Below, in pieces: positions 24,689 to 32,958 of a stretch of DNA of 64,000 nt (position 1 is the stretch's first letter; each line of letters starts with the position of its first letter). The notes beneath the pieces were generated by a model. That model saw only the letters and a program-made list of their open reading frames with translations. It was not told where the DNA came from and searched no databases. The position numbers were made by a program, and so were the translations under genes. The DNA comes from Paenibacillus_E violae (lineage in GTDB: Bacteria; Bacillota; Bacilli; Paenibacillales; NBRC-103111). Location: positions 124,001 to 188,000 of the forward strand of contig NZ_JAWCUD010000013.1 of assembly GCF_032461945.1 (NCBI RefSeq), written 5' to 3'.

Positions 24689-25657
24689 TTACCAGAGACT
24701 TGTACTAGAAATTCTTTTGGCTATCGCATTAACCAGCAAAAGCAGAATCAAATTAACAACCGAATTGAATAAACCAACTGCCGTAGCGAAGCTGAAATTG
24801 GCATTCAACAGCCCGATTTTATAAACATAAGTAGCGATAATCTCAGCGGTTTCGAGATTAAGCGGATTTTGCAGCAAATAAATTTTTTCAAATCCGACGG
24901 ACATGATGTTTCCTACGCTTAATATCAAAATGATGACGGCAGTGGGCATAATGCCAGGTATATCAATGTGGATTATTTTCTGAAATCGAGAAGCTCCATC
25001 GACTTTAGCCGCTTCGTACAGCGACGGGTCCACCCCGGCCAGTGCGGCCAAATAAATGACGGCTGAGTACCCTGCGCCTTGCCATACATCAGACCATACG
25101 TAAACACTACGGAACATACTTGGGATGCCAAGAAAGTTAATCGATTCTATACCGAAGCTTTGTAAAATGATATTGATCACGCCTAATCTCGGGGAGAGAA
25201 GCAGCATAATCATGGAAACCATGACAACGGTTGAAATGAAGTAAGGCGCGTAGGTGACGAGCTGCACAGCTCTTTTGAAAAAGCCGTTCCGGATTTCGTT
25301 TAACGCCAAAGCGAGTAAAATCGGAACGGGAAATCCGATTGCTATCTGATATAAACTAAGGAACAGCGTGTTTTTAATCAACACCCAAAATTGCGGGTTA
25401 TTGAAGAAGAGATGGAAATGCTTGAGCCCGGCCCAAGGGCTGTGCCAAATCCCTTTGACGACGCTGTAATCCTTGAAAGCGATGACGGCGTTCACCATCG
25501 GAATGTACTTAAAGATAAGGAAGTACAGAACAGCCGGTATAATGAGTAAGTAGAACTGCCAGTGCTTCTGAAAGCTCTTGCTCGCCTCCATCCACAACCT
25601 GGACTTCTTCTTGGTCACACTCGGAGCGCGTGTTTCTCTGACAGATACGGTATCCAG
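24689..25657 (-). CDS. Carbohydrate ABC permease, LplB-like
   Basis: Membrane permease with about six transmembrane helices starting at FYLLIIPAVLYFLIF. The EAA loop is YEAAKVDGASRFQKIIHIDIP, shared with LplB/YteP. Start is uncertain: in-frame ATGs at 25792, 25714 and 25705 have no ribosome site. A clear AGGAGG lies near 25665-25670, and the only start-like codon at proper spacing is CTG at 25655-25657, which gives a normal N-terminus. I place the start there with moderate confidence. A TATAAA-like -10 also lies upstream of this position and downstream of the longer ATGs. It is separated from the GH95 gene by a hairpin. Confidence 0.8.
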   Translation of the reverse strand: MDTVSVRETRAPSVTKKKSRLWMEASKSFQKHWQFYLLIIPAVLYFLIFKYIPMVNAVIAFKDYSVVKGIWHSPWAGLKHFHLFFNNPQFWVLIKNTLFLSLYQIAIGFPVPILLALALNEIRNGFFKRAVQLVTYAPYFISTVVMVSMIMLLLSPRLGVINIILQSFGIESINFLGIPSMFRSVYVWSDVWQGAGYSAVIYLAALAGVDPSLYEAAKVDGASRFQKIIHIDIPGIMPTAVIILILSVGNIMSVGFEKIYLLQNPLNLETAEIIATYVYKIGLLNANFSFATAVGLFNSVVNLILLLLVNAIAKRISSTSLW

Positions 25658-25810
25658 ATCAATCCCTCCTGTTTGGTAGCGCTTTCTATTTATACAAGAC
25701 CACATTTCCCCCATCAGCGTAAAGGTACATCTCAAAATGATGCGTACATCCGCCGAAAATTGAAAAGGTACACTTGCATTTATCAGGTACAATTCTCAGA
25801 AGAGACACCA

Positions 25811-25839
25811 AACGGCGGGTCCTGATGGATCCCGCCGTT
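25811..25839. terminator. GC-rich hairpin after the GH95 gene
   Basis: AACGGCGGGTCC, loop TGAT, GGATCCCGCCGTT with one bulge, directly downstream of the GH95 stop. The T-run is short in both directions, so termination may be partial and the importer genes may still be read from the GH95 promoter. Confidence 0.5.
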
Positions 25840-25852
25840 CTATTATTGGCCT

Positions 25853-28240
25853 TTAAACACTGCGCAGCTTGTACGTTTGACCTGCCTCCGTATCGAAACG
25901 GATGACTCCTTCCGTCACACGTTCAAAAGGTACTTGCTTGCCGTCCGATTCAACCGTGAGCGAAGTTTCCTTGGTGCGAATGCGGCAGCTGCCACCTACC
26001 TGCACTTCGATCTCCGCTTCCTTAAGAGCGCCGCCCTCCCATGAGAGACCAACGCCTATCGCTCCTCTTGCTCGAAGGCCTTTCACATAGCCATTCGGCC
26101 ATGCTTCTGGCAAAGCAGGCAGCAAGGCAATCTCGCCGGCATGCGATTGGACCAGCATTTCCGCCACACCGGCGGTAAATCCGAAGTTGCCGTCAATTTG
26201 GAAAGGCGGATGCGCATCGAACAGGTTGGCATAGACGCCGCCACGATGATAGTTCGTTGCGTCTTCCTCCACCAGCTGAAGCAGATTGGAAATCAGCTGC
26301 AGCGTTCGGTTCCCGTCCTGGAAACGTGCCCATAAGCAGATTTTCCAAGCCAAGCTCCACCCTGTGCCGCCATCCCCGCGCCGCTCCAAGGAATTTCGCG
26401 CAGCCTGATACAGCTCCGGCGTTCCCTGCTCCGTCAATTGACGTCCAGGGTAAACACCGAACAAGTGCGACACATGACGATGATGGACATCCTCATCCTC
26501 CCAATCCACCGACCATTCCTGAAGCTGGCCGTGCTTGCCGATTTGCATCGGCTTCAACTTCTCTAATGCTGCTGCCATCTCGTCTCTAAGGGACTCATCC
26601 TCGGCCAACCTCAATACATCGACAGCCTCGATGCAATTCATAAATAAATCCCAAATCAACGACATATCCATCGTCGTTGCCTGGCTCACACCAGCCTTCT
26701 GCCCATCTGCCGTCACAAACTTATGCTCCGGGGACGTGGAAGGCGATGTGATCAAATGGCCGTTTGCGTCAGGATGAAGCCAATCCAGACAGAAAAGCGC
26801 TGCTTCTCTCATAATCGGATAAGCGTGCTCACGCAAATATGGCTCATCCTTGGTGAACGCGTAATGTTCCCAAAGATGCTGACTGAGCCATGCCGCCGAC
26901 AGCGGCCACAGCGCCCATACCGGATCACCTTGTCCATAATCCCCGACTGGCGCTGACTGGCACCAGATGTCTCCGTTATGATGCGCCACCCAGCCACGGC
27001 AGCCATAATTCGTTTCAGCCGTTTTCCGCCCATTGGTGGACAAGTTCTGTATGTAGCCGAACAGCGGTTCATGGCATTCGGATAAATGACACGTTTCCGC
27101 AAGCCAATAGTTCATCTCCGCATTAATGTTCAACGTCAAATTACTGCTCCACGGCGGTCTTAATTCTTTGTTCCATATGCCCTGGAGATTGGCTGGCTGC
27201 GATCCGGCGCGTGAACTTGCAATCAACAAATACCTGCCATATTGAAACAGCAGCTCGACCAGCCCGGCATCCTTCGCCCCATACTGCTTAATTCGCCGGT
27301 CCGTTGGCATCCCCTCAGGCGCCTCAGAAGCGCCAAGGTTCAGCTCCACACGATTGAATAACGCCGTGTAATCCTGAATATGAGCTTGCCGTAATTGCTC
27401 ATAGGATTTGCTCAACGCCTGCTCCAGACGTTCCTCATTCGTGGCGGACATATCGCCGATCTCCCTCGCAGGAGGTTTATCGTATCCTTGAAAGCTGGTT
27501 TCCGCGCTGAAGATCAGCGTTACAGCACTGGCTTTTCTAATATGCAAGCCATCATGATCAAGAGCAGCAGCGCCATCTTCCAGACGAACGCCAACTCGCC
27601 CTTCAAAGCGCATAGCATCCGTTGTCTCAGGATCTCCGTATAAGACAGGCTCATCCCGGTTGTAATAGTTAGGATCAACATGCTCTGGGCAGATGCCTTG
27701 CAAGAAGAGATGCTCGGCCGTCTGGATCGTTCGATACGGATGAGGACTATCCAGTCGAGCAGTGAAATTCAAAGCGCCTGGAGCGCTTGCTTCAAGACGA
27801 ATCACAATGACTTGATCCGGAAATGAAGCAAACATCTCGCGTTTATACACGATTTCCCCAATGCGATATTCCACCTTGGTGATGGCATTCGTCAAATCCA
27901 GATTGCGCTCATAGGCGCGAACCACGCCCCCATGGAGAAACTTCAAATAAAGATCGCCTAGCGGCATATAGGATTGATTGTATGGCCCCATCATCCCCTT
28001 GCCCTTCTTGTCCGCTTCCTCATAGCGGCCCTCGGCAAGGAGTTCGCGAACTTCCGCCAGAACATTCTTCGCATTCGGATTGTTTCCGTCAACTGGCCCA
28101 CGGCCTGACCAAAGCGTATCTTCATTCAGCTGCAAATGCTCGACTTCCGGTTCGCCGAAAACCATGGCCCCGAGACGACCGTTCCCGATAGGAAGCGCTT
28201 CCGTCCATGCCTTGGCGTAGCTTTGATAACGTAATTTCAT
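25853..28240 (-). CDS. GH95 alpha-L-fucosidase / L-galactosidase
   Basis: A 795-residue cytoplasmic glycoside hydrolase with the GH95 hallmarks: ALPIGNGRLGAMVFG and LQLNEDTLWSG at the N-terminus; LNINAEMNYWLAE with the Asn/Glu catalytic region in the middle; WSLAWKICLWAR with FDAHPPFQIDGNFG further on; then LLPALPEAWPNG in the C-terminal domain. GH95 enzymes invert alpha-1,2-fucosidic or L-galactosidic bonds of xyloglucan, pectic or mucin-type oligosaccharides. No signal peptide is seen, so it acts on imported oligosaccharides. It lies between the AraC-type regulator and the importer genes. Confidence in the family is high; fucose versus L-galactose is not resolved. Confidence 0.92.
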   Translation of the reverse strand: MKLRYQSYAKAWTEALPIGNGRLGAMVFGEPEVEHLQLNEDTLWSGRGPVDGNNPNAKNVLAEVRELLAEGRYEEADKKGKGMMGPYNQSYMPLGDLYLKFLHGGVVRAYERNLDLTNAITKVEYRIGEIVYKREMFASFPDQVIVIRLEASAPGALNFTARLDSPHPYRTIQTAEHLFLQGICPEHVDPNYYNRDEPVLYGDPETTDAMRFEGRVGVRLEDGAAALDHDGLHIRKASAVTLIFSAETSFQGYDKPPAREIGDMSATNEERLEQALSKSYEQLRQAHIQDYTALFNRVELNLGASEAPEGMPTDRRIKQYGAKDAGLVELLFQYGRYLLIASSRAGSQPANLQGIWNKELRPPWSSNLTLNINAEMNYWLAETCHLSECHEPLFGYIQNLSTNGRKTAETNYGCRGWVAHHNGDIWCQSAPVGDYGQGDPVWALWPLSAAWLSQHLWEHYAFTKDEPYLREHAYPIMREAALFCLDWLHPDANGHLITSPSTSPEHKFVTADGQKAGVSQATTMDMSLIWDLFMNCIEAVDVLRLAEDESLRDEMAAALEKLKPMQIGKHGQLQEWSVDWEDEDVHHRHVSHLFGVYPGRQLTEQGTPELYQAARNSLERRGDGGTGWSLAWKICLWARFQDGNRTLQLISNLLQLVEEDATNYHRGGVYANLFDAHPPFQIDGNFGFTAGVAEMLVQSHAGEIALLPALPEAWPNGYVKGLRARGAIGVGLSWEGGALKEAEIEVQVGGSCRIRTKETSLTVESDGKQVPFERVTEGVIRFDTEAGQTYKLRSV

Positions 28241-28346
28241 GGCAAACAGCTCCTTTTACAAGTAAAATCATGCTCACTCCAACTACATCACAAAATGACC
28301 TTCCGCAATAAGGACATTACTAAGGTACTTTTGAATAAAACAAACA

Positions 28347-30680
28347 TTAATTAACCGTTTTTCGGTAAAAGCTTGGGGAAACGCCCGATACGCGCTTGAA
28401 AGCTCTCCGGAACGCATGCGCGCTATTATAGCCGACATATTGCGAGATTTCATCAATCGTATGTTGGCTGTTAAACAGAAGATCCGTCGCTTTTTTAATC
28501 CGGATTTTCTCTAAATAATCCGATAAGTTTTCTCCAGTGTGATCCTTAAATAACTGTGAAATGTACTTTTCCGGCAGCTCGACATCAACCGATATCTTAT
28601 ACAGATTTAAATCAGAGTCTGAATAATGTTCATCGAGGAAACCCACAATTTTGTTGATCATTTCCCCCGTACTATCCTCTTTTTTCTTAAGCACTCTACT
28701 GCAGAACGCTTCGAGCAGCTCAAGAATGTCATTGCGGAAACGATCGAGACTAGCGGAGAGCTGCAAATGCTCAATTCGCGCTTTCAGCCCTTGTGACACC
28801 GCTTGATCAGTGAATGGACTATGCTGCAGCAGCTTAAAGAACGTCCCTTTCAACTCGCCGAATAATTGCTGAACCATCTCCGCCGATAGCTGCCGTTCTG
28901 TAAAGTTCTGTGCCAACAGCTGTTCAAAAATGCGGTGAACCTCCTGCAGCTCGCCGATCTTGACCGCATTCAGCATCCGCAGCTCCATATCAATCGGATA
29001 GTAATAACTCGTTGATTCCTTAATCACATCCCGGTACCAGATCGTTTCCGCCTCTTCCGCAAAGACCGAATAATCAAGCGCGCCTCTCGCTTCCTCAAAG
29101 GAGCGGCTGCTATCGGAAAGGGACTGGAAGCTGCCGCCAATGGCAACCGTCATTTGAATCCGGTACTCCTCTTTCACATATTCTCTCAATTGTTCAAACA
29201 ATCCGGACAAATGAACCGTCATATCCTCCCCTTCCAATTGGACGTCTTCTTCCTTCAGCGTCATCAGCATGGCGATTTTATCTGAGTCGATATCCGTTAC
29301 ATTAAATTGAAAAACACTGCTTAAATCAACCAGACATTTTTTGATCAAAAGCCTTGCCGCATTCAGCTCGTGAATAATTTCTTGGCTGACCAGACCGCTA
29401 TAGCCATTAATCCGAATGATTGCTACATGACCGGTTTCATTTTTTAAATTCATGCTTGGCAGCGAGTGCATTAATGTCTGGACTTCCTGCAGAGAATCAA
29501 ACTCCCCTTTCAATAGCCGCTTTACAAAAGCATCCTCTAATAAAGGCAGCTGGCGCTTAAGCTCCTCTTCCAAAAAACGCTGACTGGCTAACAAATCGGA
29601 AATATTTCCTTGCAGAAAATCAAAGGCATTTTTCCCTTTGTACCCACCTTGACCAATTTGTTCCCGGAAAACGGAAACAATTCGATTGATGGGAGCACTG
29701 TTCCTGTAGGCAAATAATAAGGCAGCCACAATCCCTAACAATAACGTTGAAATGGTGATCGTCCAAGTTACCTTGGCAATGAATACCGACTGCTTCAAAA
29801 CGATGCTTTTGGGCAAGCCGACAACATACACCCAACCGTTATAGGTTGATCTCGAGGAAATAAGCAGCGTTTCACCTTCGACAATGTTCCCGGGTTGTTG
29901 ACCGATCATCTGCGGGATATTCATCGCTTGAATTTGGGCATCGTCAATGCCGACTCTGGCAATCGGATGACCGTCCTTATCGCTGATATAAGCCCAGCCC
30001 CCATACTGCTGCGGAATGCGTTCCAGCATTTTGGCGATTTCATTCTCATCAATCAAAATAACGGCCGTACCGAGTGAATGCTGAAAGCTATCGAACGGAA
30101 TCGACTGCAAATAGGTAATGACGTTGCTTTTCTTCCCATTACCGATAAACGGCTTTGACGGCAGCGTTTCCCTGCGATGAATACTGCCAAGTAGCCCCTG
30201 CTTCCACTGGACTGGATCTACATCCTCGTAATGATACAGGTCAAAGTAATCATCAGGGCGCACATACACACCGGATGGCGTAAAAATAGCATGATAATTG
30301 TTCAAATAAATGTAGAAATCCTCCAGAAAAGTGTTCGTCAAGCTGTAAGCCGCCGTATTCCGCCATGATTTCCATAGGGCATAAACATCGTAGTGATCGA
30401 CATCCACTTGCTGATTCAGCACATAGTTCAGTTCCTGGTCCAACGACAGTTGTCTTGTGATGTTTTCGACTTCTTCCATTCTGCGATCTAAGACGTCTTT
30501 GCTTTGGTTCAGCATCATTGCGCTTGCTTCAAGTGAGCTAGACTTAATAATGTCCGAAGAAACATAATAGGAGATGAACCCCGTCACCATCGGAATAAAC
30601 AGGATGAGCACATAGGAAACAAGAAAACTTCTGAAAATGGGGGAATGCTCCAGCTTCAGATTCGAAGTTAGCTTCATCAC
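28347..30680 (-). CDS. YesS-like membrane-bound AraC family regulator
   Basis: A 777-residue regulator with an N-terminal membrane helix (FLVSYVLILFIPMVTGFISYY), an extracellular sensor part of about 240 residues, a second membrane helix near residue 300, a middle region, and a C-terminal AraC helix-turn-helix pair (YKISVDVELPEKYISQLFKD and IDEISQYVGYNSAHAFRRAF). This layout is typical of Paenibacillus/Bacillus regulators of polysaccharide loci. GTG at 30680 has GAGGTG 8 nt upstream. It probably senses the extracellular glycan or the loaded binding protein and activates the GH95 and importer genes (inference). A near-consensus cre site lies about 40 bp upstream, suggesting CcpA control. Confidence 0.88.
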   Translation of the reverse strand: MMKLTSNLKLEHSPIFRSFLVSYVLILFIPMVTGFISYYVSSDIIKSSSLEASAMMLNQSKDVLDRRMEEVENITRQLSLDQELNYVLNQQVDVDHYDVYALWKSWRNTAAYSLTNTFLEDFYIYLNNYHAIFTPSGVYVRPDDYFDLYHYEDVDPVQWKQGLLGSIHRRETLPSKPFIGNGKKSNVITYLQSIPFDSFQHSLGTAVILIDENEIAKMLERIPQQYGGWAYISDKDGHPIARVGIDDAQIQAMNIPQMIGQQPGNIVEGETLLISSRSTYNGWVYVVGLPKSIVLKQSVFIAKVTWTITISTLLLGIVAALLFAYRNSAPINRIVSVFREQIGQGGYKGKNAFDFLQGNISDLLASQRFLEEELKRQLPLLEDAFVKRLLKGEFDSLQEVQTLMHSLPSMNLKNETGHVAIIRINGYSGLVSQEIIHELNAARLLIKKCLVDLSSVFQFNVTDIDSDKIAMLMTLKEEDVQLEGEDMTVHLSGLFEQLREYVKEEYRIQMTVAIGGSFQSLSDSSRSFEEARGALDYSVFAEEAETIWYRDVIKESTSYYYPIDMELRMLNAVKIGELQEVHRIFEQLLAQNFTERQLSAEMVQQLFGELKGTFFKLLQHSPFTDQAVSQGLKARIEHLQLSASLDRFRNDILELLEAFCSRVLKKKEDSTGEMINKIVGFLDEHYSDSDLNLYKISVDVELPEKYISQLFKDHTGENLSDYLEKIRIKKATDLLFNSQHTIDEISQYVGYNSAHAFRRAFKRVSGVSPSFYRKTVN

Positions 30681-30717
30681 AACTTGTTCACCTCATCTAT
30701 TTGTAGGAGCTCAACTA

Positions 30718-30731
30718 CGTAAGCGTTTTCA
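30718..30731. promoter_or_regulatory. Candidate cre (CcpA) site upstream of the AraC regulator
   Basis: CGTAAGCGTTTTCA matches 13 of 14 positions of the catabolite-responsive element TGWNANCGNTNWCA. It lies about 40 bp upstream of the regulator start and fits carbon catabolite repression of the locus. Confidence 0.5.
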
Positions 30732-30820
30732 TTTCACCTTCTATCATAAAATAAAAGCTAGATTTTGTCTGTCGAAATTAGGCGGCCGGCTAAAATCCAA
30801 GACGGGCCGGTTCTGATGCC

Positions 30821-30898
30821 AAAAAGAGCCTCCAGAGACTTTTATCTGACGAAAATGGTTCTTTTCGACTGAGATAGGTGTCTCTGGGGCTCTTTTTT
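30821..30898 (-). terminator. Long-stem terminator after ssuC
   Basis: AAAAAGAGCCTCCAGAGAC pairs with GTCTCTGGGGCTCTTTTTTT across a structured loop of about 40 nt that has its own short stem (CGAAAA/TTTTCG). It follows the ssuC stop at 30916; the region 30681-30915 holds this and the cre site only. Confidence 0.7.
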
Positions 30899-30915
30899 TC
30901 CCGATTTTTAAACGA

Positions 30916-31791
30916 TTACCCGTTAAAGCTGTCGCGCCACTTCAATAGTTTCTTTTCCAGAATCCGTACCAAGGAATCGGAACCTTTGCCTACGAAGGCA
31001 AAGATCAAAATCCCTACAAACACAATCGCCGTCTGCGAGAACTGTCTGGCATCCAGAATCAAATAACCGACTCCCTCGCTTGACCCCATGAGCTCAGCTA
31101 CGACCAACCCTAACCAAGCAACGCCGATCGAAAGCCGTAAGCCAAGCAAAATATTCGGCAGCGCCGCCGGCAGGACCAGCTTCGTAATTTGTTTAAACTT
31201 ACTGAACTCCAGCACCCGGGCGACATCGAACAACTTGGAATCCACGTTCCGAATCCCCAGGAAAGTCTGCACATACAGCGGGAAAAACGCTCCTTTCGCA
31301 ATAAGCAGCACTTTGGAGAACTCGCCAAATCCAAACCAGAGAATAAATAGCGGCGTGATGGCCAAATGCGGGATCGTCCGCAGCATCTGAACAGAAGGAT
31401 CAACCGTCTGCTCGAATTTGCGGAACAAACCTACCAGCAGGCCAAATGCCAGCCCTAAACTGCCGCCAATCAGAAAGCCGACAGCCGCACGCCAAATACT
31501 GATTTTCACATGCTTGAAAAGCTCTCCGCTAATGAGCAAGTCATAAAAGGCCTGCCAAATCGCATACGGCGTAGGCAGCAAAGTTTTGGACACAACGCCT
31601 AATGAACCGAAAATTTGCCATAGGATTAAGACAGTCAGCGGCAAAATGCTCCCTCGGACAACGAGCTCCCATTTGGCTTCTTTCCTTTGCGGCTTTGAAA
31701 GGTTCGGCTGTTCGGACGAAATAGGCGGTTCCGCTGCCTTCGGCCGGGATATGGGCTGATTTTTTGCAACAATAACTTCTGCTTGACTCAT
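30916..31791 (-). CDS. ssuC: SsuC-like aliphatic sulfonate ABC permease
   Basis: Membrane permease of the SsuC/TauC/NrtB type, 291 residues, with about six transmembrane segments and a long cytoplasmic N-terminus (residues 1-45, Pro/Lys-rich). The conserved loop VARVLEFSKFKQITKLVLP contacts the ATPase. ATG at 31791 has GAGGGAG about 7 nt upstream. It lies 30 nt after ssuB and ends at the long terminator. With ssuB and the distant ssuA it makes a complete importer for alkanesulfonates or a related organosulfur compound. Nitrate or taurine as substrate cannot be excluded by sequence, but two desulfonating monooxygenases nearby favour sulfonates. Confidence 0.88.
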   Translation of the reverse strand: MSQAEVIVAKNQPISRPKAAEPPISSEQPNLSKPQRKEAKWELVVRGSILPLTVLILWQIFGSLGVVSKTLLPTPYAIWQAFYDLLISGELFKHVKISIWRAAVGFLIGGSLGLAFGLLVGLFRKFEQTVDPSVQMLRTIPHLAITPLFILWFGFGEFSKVLLIAKGAFFPLYVQTFLGIRNVDSKLFDVARVLEFSKFKQITKLVLPAALPNILLGLRLSIGVAWLGLVVAELMGSSEGVGYLILDARQFSQTAIVFVGILIFAFVGKGSDSLVRILEKKLLKWRDSFNG

Positions 31792-31821
31792 CGCTGCTCC
31801 CTCACTTTCATTCTCATTTAG

Positions 31822-32601
31822 TTAAATACCCGAGCTGTCGATCAGCTCTAATTCATCAACAGGTTCAAATTCACTAAGTACCAGCTTGCGCAGCTCTTGG
31901 AACGAGACGGTTGTCTTTTTACGCGGATAGGGTAAATCAACCGAAATGATATTACGGATCGTGCCCGGACGCGCATCCATCACGACGACTCGGGTAGCCA
32001 GAAACACGGCTTCATCGATATCATGTGTGACAAGGATCATCGTTGTCCGGTTCTTCTCCCAGATGTCAAGCGCAACCTCTTGCAAGTGCGAACGCGTGAA
32101 GGCGTCCAATGCCCCAAACGGCTCATCCAACAAAAGCACCTTCGGATTCCGGAGCAACGCTCTTGCAATCGCAACGCGCTGCGACATCCCTCCCGATAAC
32201 TCCCTCGGGTACGATTTCTCAAAACCTTTCAGCCTCACTAACTCAATCAGGCGATCTACGCGTGTCCGAACCTCAGGGTCTTTTAAGCTAAGATCGGCAG
32301 CGATGTTTTTCTCGACTGTCAACCAAGGGAATAAGCGATGCTCCTGAAAAATAAATCCTTTATCAATACCAGGCTTTTCTACCTGTTTCTGTTCCAACAG
32401 CACTTTTCCGTTATGATCGGTATCCAGCCCGGCGATGATCTTGAGCAGTGTGCTTTTACCGCAGCCGCTTGGACCTATGATGGTTATAAATTCACCTTCT
32501 TTAATTTGTAATTGAATGTTATGTAGTGCTTCAACCCGGTGCCCTTGGGGCGTCTGAAACCATTTGCTCGGTAAATCAATATCTAATGATAGTACGCTCA
32601 T
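31822..32601 (-). CDS. ssuB: SsuB-like ABC transporter ATPase
   Basis: A 259-residue ABC ATPase with Walker A GPSGCGKST, Q-loop FQEHRLFPWLT, signature LSGGMSQR, Walker B VLLLDEPFGALD and H-loop LVTHDIDEA, the set of the SsuB/TauB/NrtD subfamily. Start: ATG at 32601 has GGAG 6 nt upstream; the TTG at 32604 is too close. It is the first gene of the minus-strand ssuBC unit. Its promoter (32740-32768) lies before a leader of about 130 nt that contains an intrinsic terminator, so it is probably controlled by attenuation as well as by a CymR-like box. Confidence 0.9.
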   Translation of the reverse strand: MSVLSLDIDLPSKWFQTPQGHRVEALHNIQLQIKEGEFITIIGPSGCGKSTLLKIIAGLDTDHNGKVLLEQKQVEKPGIDKGFIFQEHRLFPWLTVEKNIAADLSLKDPEVRTRVDRLIELVRLKGFEKSYPRELSGGMSQRVAIARALLRNPKVLLLDEPFGALDAFTRSHLQEVALDIWEKNRTTMILVTHDIDEAVFLATRVVVMDARPGTIRNIISVDLPYPRKKTTVSFQELRKLVLSEFEPVDELELIDSSGI

Positions 32602-32634
32602 CAAGCTCTCCCCCTTTAGTCATTTATTCGAATA

Positions 32635-32686
32635 TAAAAAAAGAGACCCCATAAGAACCCCTTTACGGGGAAGCTCGGAAGTCTCC
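32635..32686 (-). terminator. Terminator inside the ssuB leader (attenuator candidate)
   Basis: On the minus strand GGAGACTTC pairs with GGGGTCTCT (with G-U pairs), enclosing a small CCCC-GTAAA-GGGG hairpin, and is followed by seven T. It lies between the ssuB promoter and the start codon, so read-through must be controlled or leaky. No T-box, S-box or other riboswitch core was recognised in front of it. Confidence 0.65.
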
Positions 32687-32739
32687 AGATATCTGGTCGA
32701 CACGATTCAATTCATAGTGATTAACTTGGATATAAGGGG

Positions 32740-32768
32740 ATCATATCACTACAAAAAATGGAAGTCAA
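32740..32768 (-). promoter_or_regulatory. Sigma-A promoter of ssuBC
   Basis: TTGACT (32768-32763), exactly 17 nt, TATGAT (32745-32740) on the minus strand; the transcript would begin near 32733, giving a leader of about 130 nt. Confidence 0.65.
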
Positions 32769-32782
32769 TCCTATAATTCTTA

Positions 32783-32809
32783 TATAACCCACTTGTTTTA
32801 TCGGAATTA
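32783..32809. promoter_or_regulatory. CymR-like box in the divergent sulfonate promoter region
   Basis: The 27 bases starting TATAAC and ending ATCGGAATTA fit the published B. subtilis CymR consensus (TAWWNC, spacer, ATNGGAATTW) at every defined position but one. CymR represses sulfur-acquisition genes when cysteine is available. The box sits between the ssuBC promoter and the monooxygenase transcript start, so it could act on both directions. Confidence 0.6.
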
Positions 32810-32857
32810 ATATGCTAGCATAACTAATCAATAACCCATGCAGCCTATTGGTCCACC

Positions 32858-32908
32858 AAAGGCTCTCCAAGCACCGCTCTTTAGCGGCAAGCTTGTGAGA
32901 GCCTTTTT
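32858..32908 (+). terminator. Terminator inside the monooxygenase leader (attenuator candidate)
   Basis: GGCTCTCCAAGC / GCTTGTGAGAGCC with an inner CCGCT/AGCGG stem, then TTTTT, on the plus strand upstream of the start at 32959. An alternative hairpin, GCCTATTGGT / ACCAAAGGC (843-863 of 32xxx), uses three bases of the terminator's left arm, so the two folds exclude each other. Confidence 0.7.
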
Positions 32909-32958
32909 ACATACTCGGGGGGCTTATATGAAAGGACTTTATTTTGGAGGGATGAAAG

